Shown in pieces: positions 1 through 9,048 of a DNA stretch of 64,000 nt. Position 1 is the first letter of the stretch; the number at the start of each line of letters is the position of its first letter. Source of the DNA: Candidatus Pantoea gossypiicola (GTDB lineage Bacteria; Pseudomonadota; Gammaproteobacteria; Enterobacterales; Enterobacteriaceae); assembly GCF_008632075.1 (NCBI RefSeq), contig NZ_VWVM01000009.1:1-64000 (forward strand). The letters run 5' to 3'. Made by a program: the position numbers and the translations under genes. Below the pieces are notes generated by a model. It did no database searches. It was given only the letters and a program-made list of their open reading frames with translations, and was not told the DNA's origin.

Positions 1-127
1 CCAGACATTACTCACCCGTCCGCCACTCGTCACCCGAGGAGCAAGCTCCTCTGTGCTACCGTCCGACTTGCATGTGTTAGGCCTGCCGCCAGCGTTCAAT
101 CTGAGCCATGATCAAACTCTTCAATTT
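1..127 (-). rRNA. rrs: 16S ribosomal RNA, 5' end (partial)
   Basis: Read on the minus strand, the stretch begins with the conserved 16S 5' sequence AAATTGAAGAGTTTGATC and runs into the universally conserved GGCGGCAGGCCTAACACATG segment and the first variable helix. The gene runs off the left edge, so only about 127 nt are present. It lies downstream of clpB on the same strand, as rrsG does in E. coli. The first variable helix looks like that of Pantoea/Erwinia, but this fragment cannot fix a species. Confidence 0.97.
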
Positions 128-450
128 AAGTTTGATTTGCTGAAACCAGTTCAGCGATGCTCATCTGTAAAACGTCATAATGAATTTCATTATGTGTTCA
201 CTCGTGAGGCTTTGATATTTTTGTGCGTCCGGAGACGCTGATATCAATCCTGCGAGTGCCCACACAGATTGTCTGATAAATTGTTAAAGAGCAGTGCGAA
301 CAGTGCGTTAGCGTCCTGTCGCGAGGTGGCGTATGTTACGCTTTCCTCCTGCAGAGTCAACCTCTTTCTAAGAAGTTTTTCTCCGGCGGCGCAGTCTCCT
401 GAACCTTCAACCCGTTTCCCGTTGCCGGTGTGCCGTGTCGATGGAGGCGC
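128..450 (-). promoter_or_regulatory. rRNA leader with boxA antitermination site
   Basis: This is the transcribed leader between the rrn promoters and the mature 16S 5' end. The minus strand carries boxA (TGCTCTTTAACA, at 282-293). In E. coli rrn operons this site loads NusB/NusE and makes the elongation complex resistant to Rho. Sequence between boxA and 127 should pair with sequence beyond the 16S 3' end to form the RNase III processing stem, but that partner lies outside the window. No protein-coding gene is supported here. Confidence 0.85.
333..360 (-). promoter_or_regulatory. rrn P2 promoter
   Basis: On the minus strand, -35 TTGACT (355-360), a 16-bp spacer and -10 TAACAT (333-338) lie about 100 bp downstream of P1. 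This is the usual tandem P1/P2 layout of enterobacterial rRNA operons, and the element closely resembles E. coli rrn P2. Confidence 0.75.
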
Positions 451-478
451 ATTATAGGGAACGGTTCAGATAGCGCAA
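451..478 (-). promoter_or_regulatory. rrn P1 promoter
   Basis: On the minus strand a TATAAT -10 (451-456) lies 16 bp from a -35-like TTGCGC (473-478). It is followed by a GC-rich discriminator (GCGCCTCC), as in stringently controlled rrn P1 promoters. The region upstream (about 479-520) is AT-rich and could act as an UP element or Fis region, but I could not score Fis sites. Confidence 0.8.
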
Positions 479-559
479 GTGCAAATTGAGACTTTTTTAC
501 TGACCGTTCGATTTACACTCAAAAGGGATAGTAATTAAGCAAAAACCCCGCAAAAGGAC

Positions 560-586
560 AAAAAAACGGGCCTGCGGCCCGTTTTT
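560..586 (-). terminator. Rho-independent terminator of clpB
   Basis: An inverted repeat, CGGGCC (567-572) and GGCCCG (576-581), with a three-base loop is flanked by A and T runs. On the minus strand the stem is followed by a run of T just after the clpB stop. It separates clpB transcription from the rrn promoters downstream. Confidence 0.85.
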
Positions 587-598
587 CAACTCGCATCA

Positions 599-2728
599 TT
601 ACTGATGTGCAGTTATGACGTCGTTTTCCACATCCATTTCGATGGTTTTGCCTGGCACCAGCGAACCGGCAAGGATCTGCTGAGCCAGCGGGTTCTCAAT
701 CTGCTGCTGTATCGCACGTTTGAGAGGTCGTGCACCATAGACCGGATCATATCCATTCTCAGCCAGCAGTTTGATCGCCGCATCGGAGATGTGCAGCTGA
801 TAGCCACGTTCATCCAGACGCTTGTACAACCGTTGCAGCTGAATCTGCGCAATCGATGCGATGTGTTTTTCAGCCAGTGGATGGAAGACGACCACTTCAT
901 CAATACGGTTGACGAATTCAGGACGGAAATGCTGTCCGACCACCCCCATCACAATATCTTTCATTTCCGGATAGCTGAGGTTACCGAACCGCTCCTGGAT
1001 TAAATCCGATCCCAGGTTAGAGGTCATAATCACCACGCTGTTACGGAAGTCGACCGTACGCCCCTGCCCATCCGTCAGACGTCCATCATCCAGCACCTGC
1101 AGCAAAATGTTGAATACATCAGGATGTGCCTTCTCGACTTCATCCAGCAGGATTACCGAATAAGGACGACGGCGCACCGCTTCGGTCAGATAACCGCCCT
1201 CTTCATAGCCGACATAGCCCGGAGGTGCGCCCACCAGCCGCGACACCGAATGTTTTTCCATAAATTCGGACATGTCGATACGCACCATCGCATCGTCACT
1301 ATCGAACAGGAAGTTAGCCAGCGACTTACACAATTCGGTTTTACCAACCCCGGTCGGTCCCAGGAACAGGAAGGAACCAATAGGCCGGTTAGGATCTGAC
1401 AGGCCAGCACGACTACGGCGAATCGCATTTGATACCGCTTCAACCGCTTCATCCTGTCCGATAACCCGGCCATGCAGATCCTGCTCCATGCGCAGTAACT
1501 TATCGCGCTCACCTTCCATCATTCGCGCCACCGGAATACCGGTCCAGCGCGCCAGCACATCGGCAATCTCCACATCGGTTACGCGGTTGCGCAGTAACTT
1601 CATGGTTTTTCCTTCCGCCTGAGTCGCTGCGGCTAGCTGTTTTTCCAGTTCAGGAATTTTACCGTACTGCAGTTCTGACATCTGAGCGAGATCGCCCTGA
1701 CGACGAGCCTGCTCTAAGTTCAGACGCGCCTGCTCAAGTTCAGCTTTAATATTCTGCGTGCCGGACAGCGAGGCTTTCTCAGTCTTCCACTCATCTTCCA
1801 GCTCGGCATATTCGCGCTCTTTCTGGTTCAGCTCAGTTTCCAGCATCTCCAGACGTTTGATACTGGCATCATCCGCCTCTTTCTTCAGCGCCTGCTGCTC
1901 CAGCTTCAACTGGATGATGCGGCGCTCAAGGCGATCCAGTGACTCCGGCTTCGAGTCCATCTGCATACGAATGCTGGATGCTGCCTCATCGATCAGGTCA
2001 ATCGCTTTGTCCGGCAGCTGGCGGTCAGCAATGTAACGATGAGAAAGCGTTGCCGCTGCGACAATAGCCGGGTCAGTAATCTGCACATGGTGATGCAGTT
2101 CATACCGCTCTTTCAGGCCACGCAGAATGGCGATGGTGTCTTCTACACTCGGCTCAGCCACAAAGACTTTCTGGAAACGACGCTCCAGGGCAGCATCTTT
2201 TTCAATGTACTGGCGGTACTCATCAAGTGTGGTGGCACCTACGCAGTGCAGTTCACCACGCGCCAGCGCTGGCTTAAGCATATTACCAGCATCCATCGCA
2301 CCGTCCGCTTTACCGGCGCCCACCATGGTATGAAGCTCGTCGATAAACAGGATGACGTTGCCTTCCTGTTTCGACAGGTCACTCAGCACCCCTTTCAGAC
2401 GCTCTTCGAATTCACCGCGATATTTCGCCCCGGCCACCAGCGCCCCCATATCCAGCGCCAGTACCCGGCGGCCTTTCAGGCCTTCAGGAACTTCACCGTT
2501 AATGATGCGCTGCGCCAGCCCTTCAACAATCGCGGTTTTACCCACGCCAGGCTCACCAATCAGCACCGGGTTATTTTTGGTTCGGCGCTGCAGAACCTGG
2601 ATAGTACGACGAATCTCTTCATCACGACCAATCACCGGATCGAGTTTGCCCTTCTCGGCACGCTCGGTCAGGTCAATGGTGTATTTTTTTAATGCCTGGC
2701 GCTGATCTTCAGCCCCCTGATCGTTCAC
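599..2728 (-). CDS. clpB: ClpB short isoform from an internal GTG start
   Basis: The GTG codon for Val149 (2726-2728) is preceded by a strong Shine-Dalgarno sequence (GGAGGAG, five bases upstream). E. coli clpB is known to use an internal start at the same residue to make a shorter product lacking the N-terminal substrate domain, which mixes into hexamers. Codon and ribosome site are seen directly; in-vivo use here is inferred. The predicted product is 709 aa. Confidence 0.7.
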   Translation of the reverse strand: MNDQGAEDQRQALKKYTIDLTERAEKGKLDPVIGRDEEIRRTIQVLQRRTKNNPVLIGEPGVGKTAIVEGLAQRIINGEVPEGLKGRRVLALDMGALVAGAKYRGEFEERLKGVLSDLSKQEGNVILFIDELHTMVGAGKADGAMDAGNMLKPALARGELHCVGATTLDEYRQYIEKDAALERRFQKVFVAEPSVEDTIAILRGLKERYELHHHVQITDPAIVAAATLSHRYIADRQLPDKAIDLIDEAASSIRMQMDSKPESLDRLERRIIQLKLEQQALKKEADDASIKRLEMLETELNQKEREYAELEDEWKTEKASLSGTQNIKAELEQARLNLEQARRQGDLAQMSELQYGKIPELEKQLAAATQAEGKTMKLLRNRVTDVEIADVLARWTGIPVARMMEGERDKLLRMEQDLHGRVIGQDEAVEAVSNAIRRSRAGLSDPNRPIGSFLFLGPTGVGKTELCKSLANFLFDSDDAMVRIDMSEFMEKHSVSRLVGAPPGYVGYEEGGYLTEAVRRRPYSVILLDEVEKAHPDVFNILLQVLDDGRLTDGQGRTVDFRNSVVIMTSNLGSDLIQERFGNLSYPEMKDIVMGVVGQHFRPEFVNRIDEVVVFHPLAEKHIASIAQIQLQRLYKRLDERGYQLHISDAAIKLLAENGYDPVYGARPLKRAIQQQIENPLAQQILAGSLVPGKTIEMDVENDVITAHQ

Positions 2729-3172
2729 GTTGTCTCCTCCCCGCATCTGTTCAATCGCACTGGTGATTTTTTCGCGCGTTGCGCCCGCTGCTTTAAGCAA
2801 ATCGGCCAGTGAACCACGTGATTCAAGGGCGGCCAGAACAAATAATTCGGATGAAATGAAGTTATCATTGCGCTTCTGCGCCAGCTTGTCGCACAGGTTT
2901 AATACCCGCACGAGGTCAGATGAGGGTTGTACATCCCCTTCGCTGCCTTCAACTTGTGGCAGGCGATCGATGGCCTGCTCAACCTGAGCGCGTAAGGGGG
3001 TAACGTTGACACCCGCAGAAGTCAGTAAAGGTGAAACCGATCCGCCTTCCTGTTTGAGCAATGCGCTCATCAGGTGCAGAGGTTCAATAAATTGGTTGTC
3101 GTGTCCCAGAGCCAGGGACTGCGCGTCGGCGAGAGCCAGCTGAAATTTGTTAGTAAGACGATCCAGACGCAT
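599..3172 (-). CDS. clpB: ClpB disaggregase chaperone
   Basis: Cytosolic hexameric AAA+ (Hsp100) chaperone that threads and rescues aggregated proteins together with DnaK. The 857-aa product has the family's usual length: an N-terminal Clp repeat domain (about 1-145), a first ATPase domain with Walker A GEPGVGKT (about 206-213), a middle coiled coil (about 410-530), and a second ATPase domain with GPTGVGKT (about 605-612). I start at the ATG at 3172 (MRLDRLTNK), which has GGGAGG five bases upstream. An in-frame ATG four codons earlier overlaps that ribosome site. It has a sigma-32 promoter and its own terminator. An internal GTG start for a short form is listed separately. Confidence 0.98.
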   Translation of the reverse strand: MRLDRLTNKFQLALADAQSLALGHDNQFIEPLHLMSALLKQEGGSVSPLLTSAGVNVTPLRAQVEQAIDRLPQVEGSEGDVQPSSDLVRVLNLCDKLAQKRNDNFISSELFVLAALESRGSLADLLKAAGATREKITSAIEQMRGGDNVNDQGAEDQRQALKKYTIDLTERAEKGKLDPVIGRDEEIRRTIQVLQRRTKNNPVLIGEPGVGKTAIVEGLAQRIINGEVPEGLKGRRVLALDMGALVAGAKYRGEFEERLKGVLSDLSKQEGNVILFIDELHTMVGAGKADGAMDAGNMLKPALARGELHCVGATTLDEYRQYIEKDAALERRFQKVFVAEPSVEDTIAILRGLKERYELHHHVQITDPAIVAAATLSHRYIADRQLPDKAIDLIDEAASSIRMQMDSKPESLDRLERRIIQLKLEQQALKKEADDASIKRLEMLETELNQKEREYAELEDEWKTEKASLSGTQNIKAELEQARLNLEQARRQGDLAQMSELQYGKIPELEKQLAAATQAEGKTMKLLRNRVTDVEIADVLARWTGIPVARMMEGERDKLLRMEQDLHGRVIGQDEAVEAVSNAIRRSRAGLSDPNRPIGSFLFLGPTGVGKTELCKSLANFLFDSDDAMVRIDMSEFMEKHSVSRLVGAPPGYVGYEEGGYLTEAVRRRPYSVILLDEVEKAHPDVFNILLQVLDDGRLTDGQGRTVDFRNSVVIMTSNLGSDLIQERFGNLSYPEMKDIVMGVVGQHFRPEFVNRIDEVVVFHPLAEKHIASIAQIQLQRLYKRLDERGYQLHISDAAIKLLAENGYDPVYGARPLKRAIQQQIENPLAQQILAGSLVPGKTIEMDVENDVITAHQ

Positions 3173-3210
3173 AATTCCTCCCATTACAGGTCAAAATGCT
3201 ACTGGAGATT

Positions 3211-3238
3211 AAATGAGGTCATCCCTCAAATTTTCAAG
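3211..3238 (-). promoter_or_regulatory. Sigma-32 heat-shock promoter of clpB
   Basis: On the minus strand, -35 CTTGAA (3233-3238), a 14-bp spacer and a -10 beginning CCTCATTT (3211-3218) match the sigma-32 consensus and the known E. coli clpB promoter. The promoter lies between pgeF and clpB, so clpB can be induced independently of the upstream genes. Confidence 0.85.
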
Positions 3239-3297
3239 GTTAATGACCTGAGATTTGAGTAAAAAATACACTAACTGGACCGTCTTATGGCGTAAGG

Positions 3298-4026
3298 TTA
3301 TAACAGCCAGATCAAAGTTGCCATACGCCCGGTGATCCCATCGCGACGGAAGGAAAAGAAATCGTCGCGCTGGGTGAAGGTACAACGGCTGTCGGCACTG
3401 ATTGATTTCACGCCCGCGGCCTGGAGTCGCATATGCGCCAGCAGCCAGATATCAGCGTAAAATTTGCCGCCTGAAGGGCGGAAAGCCTGCACTGCGCGAG
3501 GATCCTGAGCCATAAAGGCCTCACGTACTTCTGCACCAACTTCAAATGCATCCGGCCCGATTGCCGGACCCAGCCAGGCATGGATCTGATCCGATGGCGA
3601 ACGAAACTGCGCCAGCGTATTTTCCAGTACACCCGCACAAAGTCCGCGCCAGCCTGCATGTGCCGCCGCCACTTCCGTCCCATCCTGCGAACAGAACAGG
3701 ACCGGGAGGCAGTCAGCGGTCATGATGGCGCAGACGACGCCAGGCTGATCGGTGATACAGGCATCGGCACGTAATGGCGTACTTGCTCCTTCAGCCAGGC
3801 GCACAACGTCAGTGCCATGAACCTGATCCAGCCACTGCGGCATCGCAGGCAAGCCCGCCTCTGCCATCAGTAACTGCCGGTTACGCGTTACCGTATCCGG
3901 ATTATCCCCCACGTGCCCGCCGAGATTCAGTGCATCCCAGGGCAATGTACTGATGCCACCCTGTCGCTGCGTCGAGCAGGCCCGAACGCGTGACGGAGCA
4001 GGCCATTGAGGCGTAATCAGATTCAT
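3298..4026 (-). CDS. pgeF: Peptidoglycan editing factor PgeF (YfiH)
   Basis: Member of the multicopper-like YfiH/LACC1 family. In E. coli it clears misincorporated L-Ser from the second position of the muropeptide stem. Family marks visible are the SSTR-like N-terminal region (ACSTQRQGG), a QVHGTDV segment, TADCLPVLF with the metal-binding Cys, and AAHAGWRGL with a metal His. The 242-aa length is typical. The chosen ATG overlaps the rluD stop (TGATG), indicating translational coupling; a GTG one codon upstream (4029) is an equal alternative. Order rluD-pgeF-clpB is as in E. coli. Confidence 0.95.
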   Translation of the reverse strand: MNLITPQWPAPSRVRACSTQRQGGISTLPWDALNLGGHVGDNPDTVTRNRQLLMAEAGLPAMPQWLDQVHGTDVVRLAEGASTPLRADACITDQPGVVCAIMTADCLPVLFCSQDGTEVAAAHAGWRGLCAGVLENTLAQFRSPSDQIHAWLGPAIGPDAFEVGAEVREAFMAQDPRAVQAFRPSGGKFYADIWLLAHMRLQAAGVKSISADSRCTFTQRDDFFSFRRDGITGRMATLIWLL

Positions 4027-5003
4027 CACCAGTTCATCTGGTCTTTAAATTCTTCGGTGTCTGCTTTTAACGCCGCGATCAGATCAACCATATCCTGCGG
4101 AAGCGCCGCATGGAATTCCATTTCAATCCCGCTGATAGGGTGATACAGACGTAGCATGGTGGCATGCAGAGCCTGACGATCAAAACCGCGCAGCGTAGTG
4201 ATAAATGCCTCTGATGCGCCTTTTGGCGGACGCGGACGGCCACCATAAAGCGGATCGCCCACCAGCGGATGGCTGATGTGAGACATATGCACACGGATCT
4301 GGTGTGTACGACCGGTTTCCAGACGCAGGCGAAGACGGGTATGGGCGCGGAAGTGCTCCATGATGCGGTAATGCGTCACCGCTGGCTTACCCATCGGGTG
4401 AACTGCCATATGGGTGCGTTTGGTTGAGTGACGGCTGATAGGCTGCTCAACCGTGCCGCCCGCCGTCATATTACCAATCGCGACCGCTTCATATTCACGG
4501 GTGATTTCGCGACGTTGCAGCGAATCCACCAGATGCGTCTGAGCCGGTACAGTTTTCGCCACCACCATTAAACCGGTAGTGTCTTTATCCAGGCGGTGTA
4601 CGATGCCTGCGCGTGGTACATCCATAATCGCTGGATAGTGATGAAGTAAGGCGTTGAGTACCGTACCATCCGGGTTACCGGCGCCAGGGTGAACCACAAA
4701 GTCGCGTGGTTTGTTGATGACGATAATGTCTTCATCTTCATAAACGATATCGAGTGGAAGATTTTGCGGTTCCCATCGCTGTGCCTCTTCAATCTCAGCG
4801 TCAATCGCGACCCGCTCGCCGCCCAGCACTTTTTCTTTGGGTGTATCGACCATGACGCCGTTTACCGTCACGCGACGGTCAAGGATCCACTCTTTTATGC
4901 GGGAACGTGAATAATCAGGGAACAATTCCGCCAAAGTCTGATCTAAGCGTTGTCCGAGTTGTGATTCGGATACCGTTGCGGTGAGTTGAACTTGTTGTGC
5001 CAT
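4026..5003 (-). CDS. rluD: 23S rRNA pseudouridine(1911/1915/1917) synthase
   Basis: Makes the three pseudouridines of helix 69 of 23S rRNA, important for ribosome assembly and termination. The 325-aa protein has an N-terminal S4 RNA-binding domain (about 18-80, with SRSRIKEWI) followed by the RluA-type catalytic domain. The catalytic Asp is in the HRLDKDTTGLMVVAK motif (about residue 139). The RTHQIRVH segment near 235 is also diagnostic. It is the first gene of a minus-strand run with pgeF and is divergent from bamD. Confidence 0.97.
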   Translation of the reverse strand: MAQQVQLTATVSESQLGQRLDQTLAELFPDYSRSRIKEWILDRRVTVNGVMVDTPKEKVLGGERVAIDAEIEEAQRWEPQNLPLDIVYEDEDIIVINKPRDFVVHPGAGNPDGTVLNALLHHYPAIMDVPRAGIVHRLDKDTTGLMVVAKTVPAQTHLVDSLQRREITREYEAVAIGNMTAGGTVEQPISRHSTKRTHMAVHPMGKPAVTHYRIMEHFRAHTRLRLRLETGRTHQIRVHMSHISHPLVGDPLYGGRPRPPKGASEAFITTLRGFDRQALHATMLRLYHPISGIEMEFHAALPQDMVDLIAALKADTEEFKDQMNW

Positions 5004-5132
5004 ATACAGCTTCTTCGTTAACGTTGGGTTTTCACGGCGATGCCGTTTAATATAATGTGCTATCGTACCTGGTCATTACCGGGAGCTATACGGACAGCTT
5101 CCGCCATAACATTTGAGGATAATCACTTCGTC
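5004..5132. promoter_or_regulatory. Divergent rluD/bamD intergenic region
   Basis: This 129-bp interval must hold promoters for both rluD (minus) and bamD (plus). A TATAAT sits at about 5051-5056 on the plus strand, but no good -35 lies 16-18 bp upstream, so I do not call an exact bamD promoter. Confidence 0.4.
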
Positions 5133-5864
5133 ATGACGCGTATGAAACATCTGGTGGCTGCTGCCACACTGAGCCTGGCACTTGTTGGTTGTTCCGGCTC
5201 AAATGACGCGGTACCGGACAGCCCGCCTTCTGAAATCTATGCTACAGCGCAGCAAAAGCTGCAGGACGGTAACTTTAAAGCTGCGATTAAGCAACTGGAA
5301 GCGCTGGATAATCGTTATCCGTTCGGTCCTTATTCGCAGCAGGTGCAGCTGGATTTAATCTACGCGTACTATAAAAATGCCGATCTGCCCCTGGCACAGG
5401 CTGCCATTGCCCGCTTTATGCGTCTTAACCCCACACATCCGAACATTGACTATGTCATCTATATGAAAGGTCTGACGGATATGGCGCTGGATGACTCAGC
5501 ACTGCAGGGCTTCTTTGGTATCGATCGTTCTGACCGCGATCCGACGCACGCTCGTGATGCCTTCCGCGACTTCTCCCAGCTGCTGCGCAGTTACCCGAAC
5601 AGCCAGTATGCGGCTGATGCTCAGAAACGTCTGGTCTATCTGAAAGACCGCCTGGCGAAATATGAACTGTCAGTGGCGCAATTCTATACTAAGCGCGAGG
5701 CATATGTCGCGGTTGTTAACCGTGTCGAAGGTATGATGCGCGATTATCCGGATACTCAGGCAACACACGATGCGCTGCCGCTGATGGAAAATGCTTACCG
5801 CAATCTGCAGCTGAACGCTGAAGCAGACAAAGTGGCGAAAATCATTGCAGCGAACAACAGCTGA
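5133..5864 (+). CDS. bamD: Outer membrane assembly lipoprotein BamD
   Basis: Essential lipoprotein of the BAM complex, which inserts beta-barrel proteins into the outer membrane. The 243-aa precursor has a lipoprotein signal peptide ending in the lipobox LVGC (Cys at about residue 20) and then TPR-type helices ([16 protein letters not shown] and repeats to the end). I start at ATG 5133 (MTRMKHL), which matches the E. coli protein. In-frame ATGs from 5040 would add 31 residues not found in the family and spoil the signal peptide. The ribosome site is weak (GAGG about 14 bases upstream). A terminator follows directly. Confidence 0.97.
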   Translation: MTRMKHLVAAATLSLALVGCSGSNDAVPDSPPSEIYATAQQKLQDGNFKAAIKQLEALDNRYPFGPYSQQVQLDLIYAYYKNADLPLAQAAIARFMRLNPTHPNIDYVIYMKGLTDMALDDSALQGFFGIDRSDRDPTHARDAFRDFSQLLRSYPNSQYAADAQKRLVYLKDRLAKYELSVAQFYTKREAYVAVVNRVEGMMRDYPDTQATHDALPLMENAYRNLQLNAEADKVAKIIAANNS

Positions 5865-5887
5865 TAGCCCGATAGCTTTTCAGCCAT

Positions 5888-5919
5888 AAAAAAAGCAGCC
5901 TGTGATGGCTGCTTTTTTT
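5888..5919 (+). terminator. Terminator after bamD
   Basis: A seven-A run plus GCAGCC (5888-5900), a TGTGAT loop, then GGCTGC and seven T (5907-5919) form a strong intrinsic terminator 24 bp after the bamD stop. Confidence 0.9.
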
Positions 5920-6064
5920 GCTCAAAGAACAGTCATAAGTGGATCTGCTGCCAGCGAGCTAACTCATCAAGCATGCCGTGTTAATCGTTTCGCTTCAAGC
6001 CATTTCAGCCAGTTTCTCAGCCTTTCTCACAGAATGTCGTGACTGACAAAAAGTGACATTTTTT

Positions 6065-6106
6065 CGTGATCGAAATCTCACATTCAACGCTTTTTCACGC
6101 TATGCT
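6065..6106 (+). promoter_or_regulatory. Candidate raiA promoter with CRP-like site
   Basis: A -10-like TATGCT (6101-6106) is preceded by an imperfect CRP palindrome, CGTGA-TCGAAA-TCTCA (6065-6080), with one mismatch in each half. If transcription starts near 6114, the site is centred at -41.5, the class II CRP position. The site and spacing are seen; regulation by CRP is an inference, consistent with reported cAMP-CRP control of raiA in E. coli. Confidence 0.4.
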
Positions 6107-6144
6107 GAAAAGACCAAGACGGAAATGACAGAGAGGTAGGAACG

Positions 6145-6480
6145 ATGATTCTGAACATTACCAGTAAACAAATGGAGATCACTCCGGCAATCCGAAGCCA
6201 TGTTGAAGACCGTCTCGCCAAGCTCGAAAAATGGCAAACTGACCTGATTAATCCGCATATTGTCCTGTCCAAAGAGCCTAAAGAATTCGTGGCTGACGCC
6301 ACTATTAACACACCTAACGGGACTCTGGTGGCCAGCGCCAAGCATGATGATATGTATACCGCGATCAACGATTTGATTGCGAAGCTCGAACGTCAGCTGA
6401 ATAAAGTTCAGCATAAGTCTGAAGCGCGCCGCGCCAGTGCCAGCGTAAAAGATATTATCCCCGCCGACGAAGAGTCCTGA
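6145..6480 (+). CDS. raiA: Ribosome-associated inhibitor RaiA (protein Y)
   Basis: Short hibernation-promoting protein that binds the 30S decoding channel in stationary phase or cold and keeps 70S ribosomes inactive. The 111-aa sequence matches E. coli YfiA almost throughout ([28 protein letters not shown]) and has the beta-alpha-beta-beta-beta-alpha dsRBD-like fold of the S30AE/HPF family. Its short acidic tail (PADEES) marks it as short protein Y rather than long HPF. A good ribosome site (AGAGGTAGGA) precedes the ATG. It lies alone between terminators. Confidence 0.97.
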   Translation: MILNITSKQMEITPAIRSHVEDRLAKLEKWQTDLINPHIVLSKEPKEFVADATINTPNGTLVASAKHDDMYTAINDLIAKLERQLNKVQHKSEARRASASVKDIIPADEES

Positions 6481-6488
6481 TTTTCATA

Positions 6489-6511
6489 ACGCGCCTCCGG
6501 GCGCGTTTTTT
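6489..6511 (+). terminator. Terminator after raiA
   Basis: ACGCGCC (6489-6495), a four-base loop and GGCGCGT (6500-6506) followed by T residues form an intrinsic terminator nine bases after the raiA stop. It overlaps the start of the pheL promoter region. Confidence 0.9.
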
Positions 6512-6513
6512 TA

Positions 6514-6543
6514 TTGACAGCTTTTAAGCAGTACGGTTACTCT
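6514..6543 (+). promoter_or_regulatory. pheL-pheA promoter
   Basis: A perfect -35 TTGACA (6514-6519) is followed after 18 bp by TACTCT (6538-6543) as a weak -10. E. coli pheA has the same -35 in the same place but a better -10. The leader peptide gene starts about 28 bp downstream. Confidence 0.55.
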
Positions 6544-6570
6544 CAGGCCACTCTCTTTGCGGACATTCAC

Positions 6571-6618
6571 ATGAAACTTGATCTGTTTTTCTTCGCTTTC
6601 TTTTTTACCTTCCCCTGA
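6571..6618 (+). CDS. pheL: Phenylalanine operon leader peptide
   Basis: A 15-codon reading frame, MKLDLFFFAFFFTFP, with seven Phe codons. This is the same length and Phe count as the E. coli pheA leader peptide. Ribosome stalling on the Phe codons when charged tRNA-Phe is scarce sets the fate of the attenuator downstream. The frame ends right before the first copy of the GGGAGGC attenuator segment. Confidence 0.93.
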   Translation: MKLDLFFFAFFFTFP

Positions 6619-6620
6619 AC

Positions 6621-6691
6621 GGGAGGCCATTCGTCGTGTGAAAATGAAAGCGAAGACGAACAACGAAGCCTCCCAACCGGGAGGCTTTTTT
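6621..6691 (+). terminator. pheA transcription attenuator
   Basis: The terminator hairpin is GCCTCCC (6668-6674), an AACC loop and GGGAGGC (6679-6685) followed by six T. A second copy of GGGAGGC at 6621-6627 can pair with the same GCCTCCC instead, giving the antiterminator. A TTCGTC/GACGAA pair (6630-6635, 6655-6660) can extend that alternative fold. This is the classic mutually exclusive arrangement of an amino-acid attenuator. Confidence 0.9.
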
Positions 6692-6716
6692 ATTGGATAG
6701 CATACAGGTGAGCCCT

Positions 6717-7880
6717 ATGAATCCCGACAATCCATTGCTGGCGCTACGCGATAAGATCAGCGCGGTGGATAAAAAACTTCTGACGCTGCTGGCCGAGCGT
6801 CGCCTGCTGGCAGTGGAAGTCGCGCAAGCGAAACTGGCAACGCATCGCCCGATTCGCGATGTGGAGCGCGAACGCGCGCTGCTGGAGAATCTGATTGTGC
6901 TAGGTAAAGCGCACAAACTGGATGCGCACTACATCACCCGCCTGTTCCAGCTGGTCATCGAAGATTCAGTACTGACTCAGCAGGCACTGCTGCAGAAAAA
7001 CCTCAATCATCCCCATGCGCATGCCGCCCGCATCGCTTTCCTTGGTCCGAAAGGCTCTTACTCGCACCTTGCCGCACGCAACTATGCGTCGCGTCATTTC
7101 GACAGCATGGTGGAGTGTGGCTGCCTGAAGTTTCACGACATCATCAAGCAGGTCGAAAATGGCGTGGCCGATTATGCAGTGATGCCGATTGAGAATACCA
7201 GTTCGGGCTCTATTAACGACGTCTACGATCTGCTGCAACAGACCAGCCTCTCTATCGTGGGTGAGCTGACACTACCTATCGACCATTGTGTACTGGTAAA
7301 TGGCCTCACAGATCTGCAGCAGATAGAGACCGTTTACAGCCATCCTCAGCCCTTCCAGCAGTGCAGCCAGTTCATTAACCGCTTCCCGCACTGGAAAATC
7401 GAATATACCGAGAGTACCGCAGCAGCGATGGAGAAAGTGGCAGCGCTCAACTCACCTAAGGTGGCGGCGCTGGGCAGTGAAGCTGGTGGCGAGCTCTATC
7501 AGCTGCAGGTGCTGGAACGTAATCTGGCAAATCAGCAGCAGAACCATACCCGCTTCATCGTACTGGCCCGCAAACCAATTGAGGTATCGGACCAGGTTCC
7601 GGCGAAAACCACGCTGATTATGGCAACCGGCCAGCAGGCGGGTGCGCTGGTTGATGCGCTGCTGGTTCTGCGTCAGCACAATCTGATTATGAGCAAGCTG
7701 GAGTCCCGCCCGATTAATGGCAATCCGTGGGAAGAGATGTTTTACATTGATGTGCAGGGCAACCTGCAATCAGAGCGAATGCAGCAGGCGCTTCAGGAAT
7801 TGCAAACCATGACCCGTTCTCTGAAAGTACTGGGCTGCTATCCCAGCGAGAATGTGGTGCCAGTCGCCCCCGGCGAATAA
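6717..7880 (+). CDS. pheA: Bifunctional chorismate mutase/prephenate dehydratase
   Basis: P-protein that turns chorismate into prephenate and then phenylpyruvate, the last common steps to Phe. The 387-aa chain has a chorismate mutase domain (about 1-95), a prephenate dehydratase domain (about 105-285, with NHTRFIVL holding the catalytic Thr-Arg-Phe) and a C-terminal ACT domain ([14 protein letters not shown]) that binds Phe for feedback inhibition. I start at ATG 6717 ([10 protein letters not shown]), with AGGTG seven bases upstream. Expression is controlled by the pheL attenuator. It converges on tyrA across a shared terminator. Confidence 0.97.
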   Translation: MNPDNPLLALRDKISAVDKKLLTLLAERRLLAVEVAQAKLATHRPIRDVERERALLENLIVLGKAHKLDAHYITRLFQLVIEDSVLTQQALLQKNLNHPHAHAARIAFLGPKGSYSHLAARNYASRHFDSMVECGCLKFHDIIKQVENGVADYAVMPIENTSSGSINDVYDLLQQTSLSIVGELTLPIDHCVLVNGLTDLQQIETVYSHPQPFQQCSQFINRFPHWKIEYTESTAAAMEKVAALNSPKVAALGSEAGGELYQLQVLERNLANQQQNHTRFIVLARKPIEVSDQVPAKTTLIMATGQQAGALVDALLVLRQHNLIMSKLESRPINGNPWEEMFYIDVQGNLQSERMQQALQELQTMTRSLKVLGCYPSENVVPVAPGE

Positions 7881-7889
7881 ACAGAAAAG

Positions 7890-7919
7890 AAAAAAGGCAT
7901 CCTATTGGATGCCTTCTTC
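7890..7919. terminator. Bidirectional terminator between pheA and tyrA
   Basis: GGCATCC (7896-7902), TATT loop and GGATGCC (7907-7913) lie between an A-rich left side and a T-rich right side, so the stem can terminate both convergent genes. Confidence 0.85.
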
Positions 7920-7921
7920 AT

Positions 7922-9043
7922 TTATGGGCGGCTGTCATTGGCCGAACGCAGCAGACTGCGACTTTCCACCAGGAAGCGTTTCGCGTGATCGCCAAACCAC
8001 TGTTCTACCCGGTTAAAGCTGGCAATAAACGCCTGCTTGTCGCCCTGCTCCAGCAGCGCAATCGCCTCACCAAACCGCTGATAATAGCGTTTGATCAGCG
8101 CCAGATTACTCTCTGATGACATGATAATATCCGCATAGAGCTGCGGATCCTGCGCGAACAGACGTCCCACCATCGCCAGTTCCAGCCGGTAAATCGGCGA
8201 CGAGAGCGCTAAGAGCTGATCGAGATTGACGTTCTCTTCAGCTAAATGCAGACCATAGGCAAAGGTCGCAAAGTGGCGCAGCGCCTGAATGAACGCCATG
8301 TTCTGGTCATGCTCAACCGCGCTGATACGATGCAGACGCGCACCCCAGACCTGAATCTGCTCCAGGAACCACTGGTAGGCTTCCGGCTCTCTTCCATCAC
8401 ACCAGACCACCACCTGTTTTGCCAGGCTGCCGCTGTCCGGGCCAAACATCGGATGCAGACCTAGCACCGGACCGTTATGAGCGGCCAGCATCGCCTGCAG
8501 AGGGCGGTTTTTCACTGACGCCAGATCGACCAGAATACAATCTTCAGGCAGTGGAGGCAGCTGAGCAATGACCTGCTCGGTCAGATGAATCGGCACACTG
8601 ATGATTACCATGCCGGCATCGCTAAGCAGTGCCCCGGCCTGTGGCCAGTCCTCTTTATCCAGCGTTTTTACCGTGTAGCCTGACAGGCTGAGCATTTTTT
8701 CAAACAGTCGGCCCATCTGGCCCTTGCCACCGACGATTACCACCGGGCGCAGTTCAGGACAGAGGGTTTTAAACCCTTTGTCATTTTCGCTGGTATAGGA
8801 TTCGCGCATCACGCGACGCAGCACATCCTCAATCAGATCCGGCGGCACGCCCAGGGCTTCAGCTTCTTTGCGACGGGAAGCCAGCATAGACGCTTCCCGT
8901 TCAGGCACATAGATAGGCAGGCCGTAACGGCTCTTGACCTCCCCTACTTCCGCTACCAGCTCCAGCCGTTTAGCCAGCAGATCCAGCAGCGCTTTATCAA
9001 CACTGTCAATTTGATCGCGTAACGCGGTCAGTTCAGCCACCAT
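7922..9043 (-). CDS. tyrA: Bifunctional chorismate mutase/prephenate dehydrogenase
   Basis: T-protein that converts chorismate to prephenate and then to 4-hydroxyphenylpyruvate with NAD, the Tyr branch. The 373-aa length equals E. coli TyrA. A chorismate mutase domain (about 1-90) precedes a Rossmann domain with a GGKGQMG dinucleotide motif (about 105-111; E. coli has Gly where Lys is here) and the dehydrogenase domain ([24 protein letters not shown] with the catalytic His). It lies 5 bp after aroF in a two-gene operon under the aroF promoter. Confidence 0.97.
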   Translation of the reverse strand: MVAELTALRDQIDSVDKALLDLLAKRLELVAEVGEVKSRYGLPIYVPEREASMLASRRKEAEALGVPPDLIEDVLRRVMRESYTSENDKGFKTLCPELRPVVIVGGKGQMGRLFEKMLSLSGYTVKTLDKEDWPQAGALLSDAGMVIISVPIHLTEQVIAQLPPLPEDCILVDLASVKNRPLQAMLAAHNGPVLGLHPMFGPDSGSLAKQVVVWCDGREPEAYQWFLEQIQVWGARLHRISAVEHDQNMAFIQALRHFATFAYGLHLAEENVNLDQLLALSSPIYRLELAMVGRLFAQDPQLYADIIMSSESNLALIKRYYQRFGEAIALLEQGDKQAFIASFNRVEQWFGDHAKRFLVESRSLLRSANDSRP

Positions 9044-9048
9044 TGCTC

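Noticed and set aside
2039..2692. 217-residue plus-strand frame inside clpB
   Set aside because: Antisense shadow of a conserved coding region.
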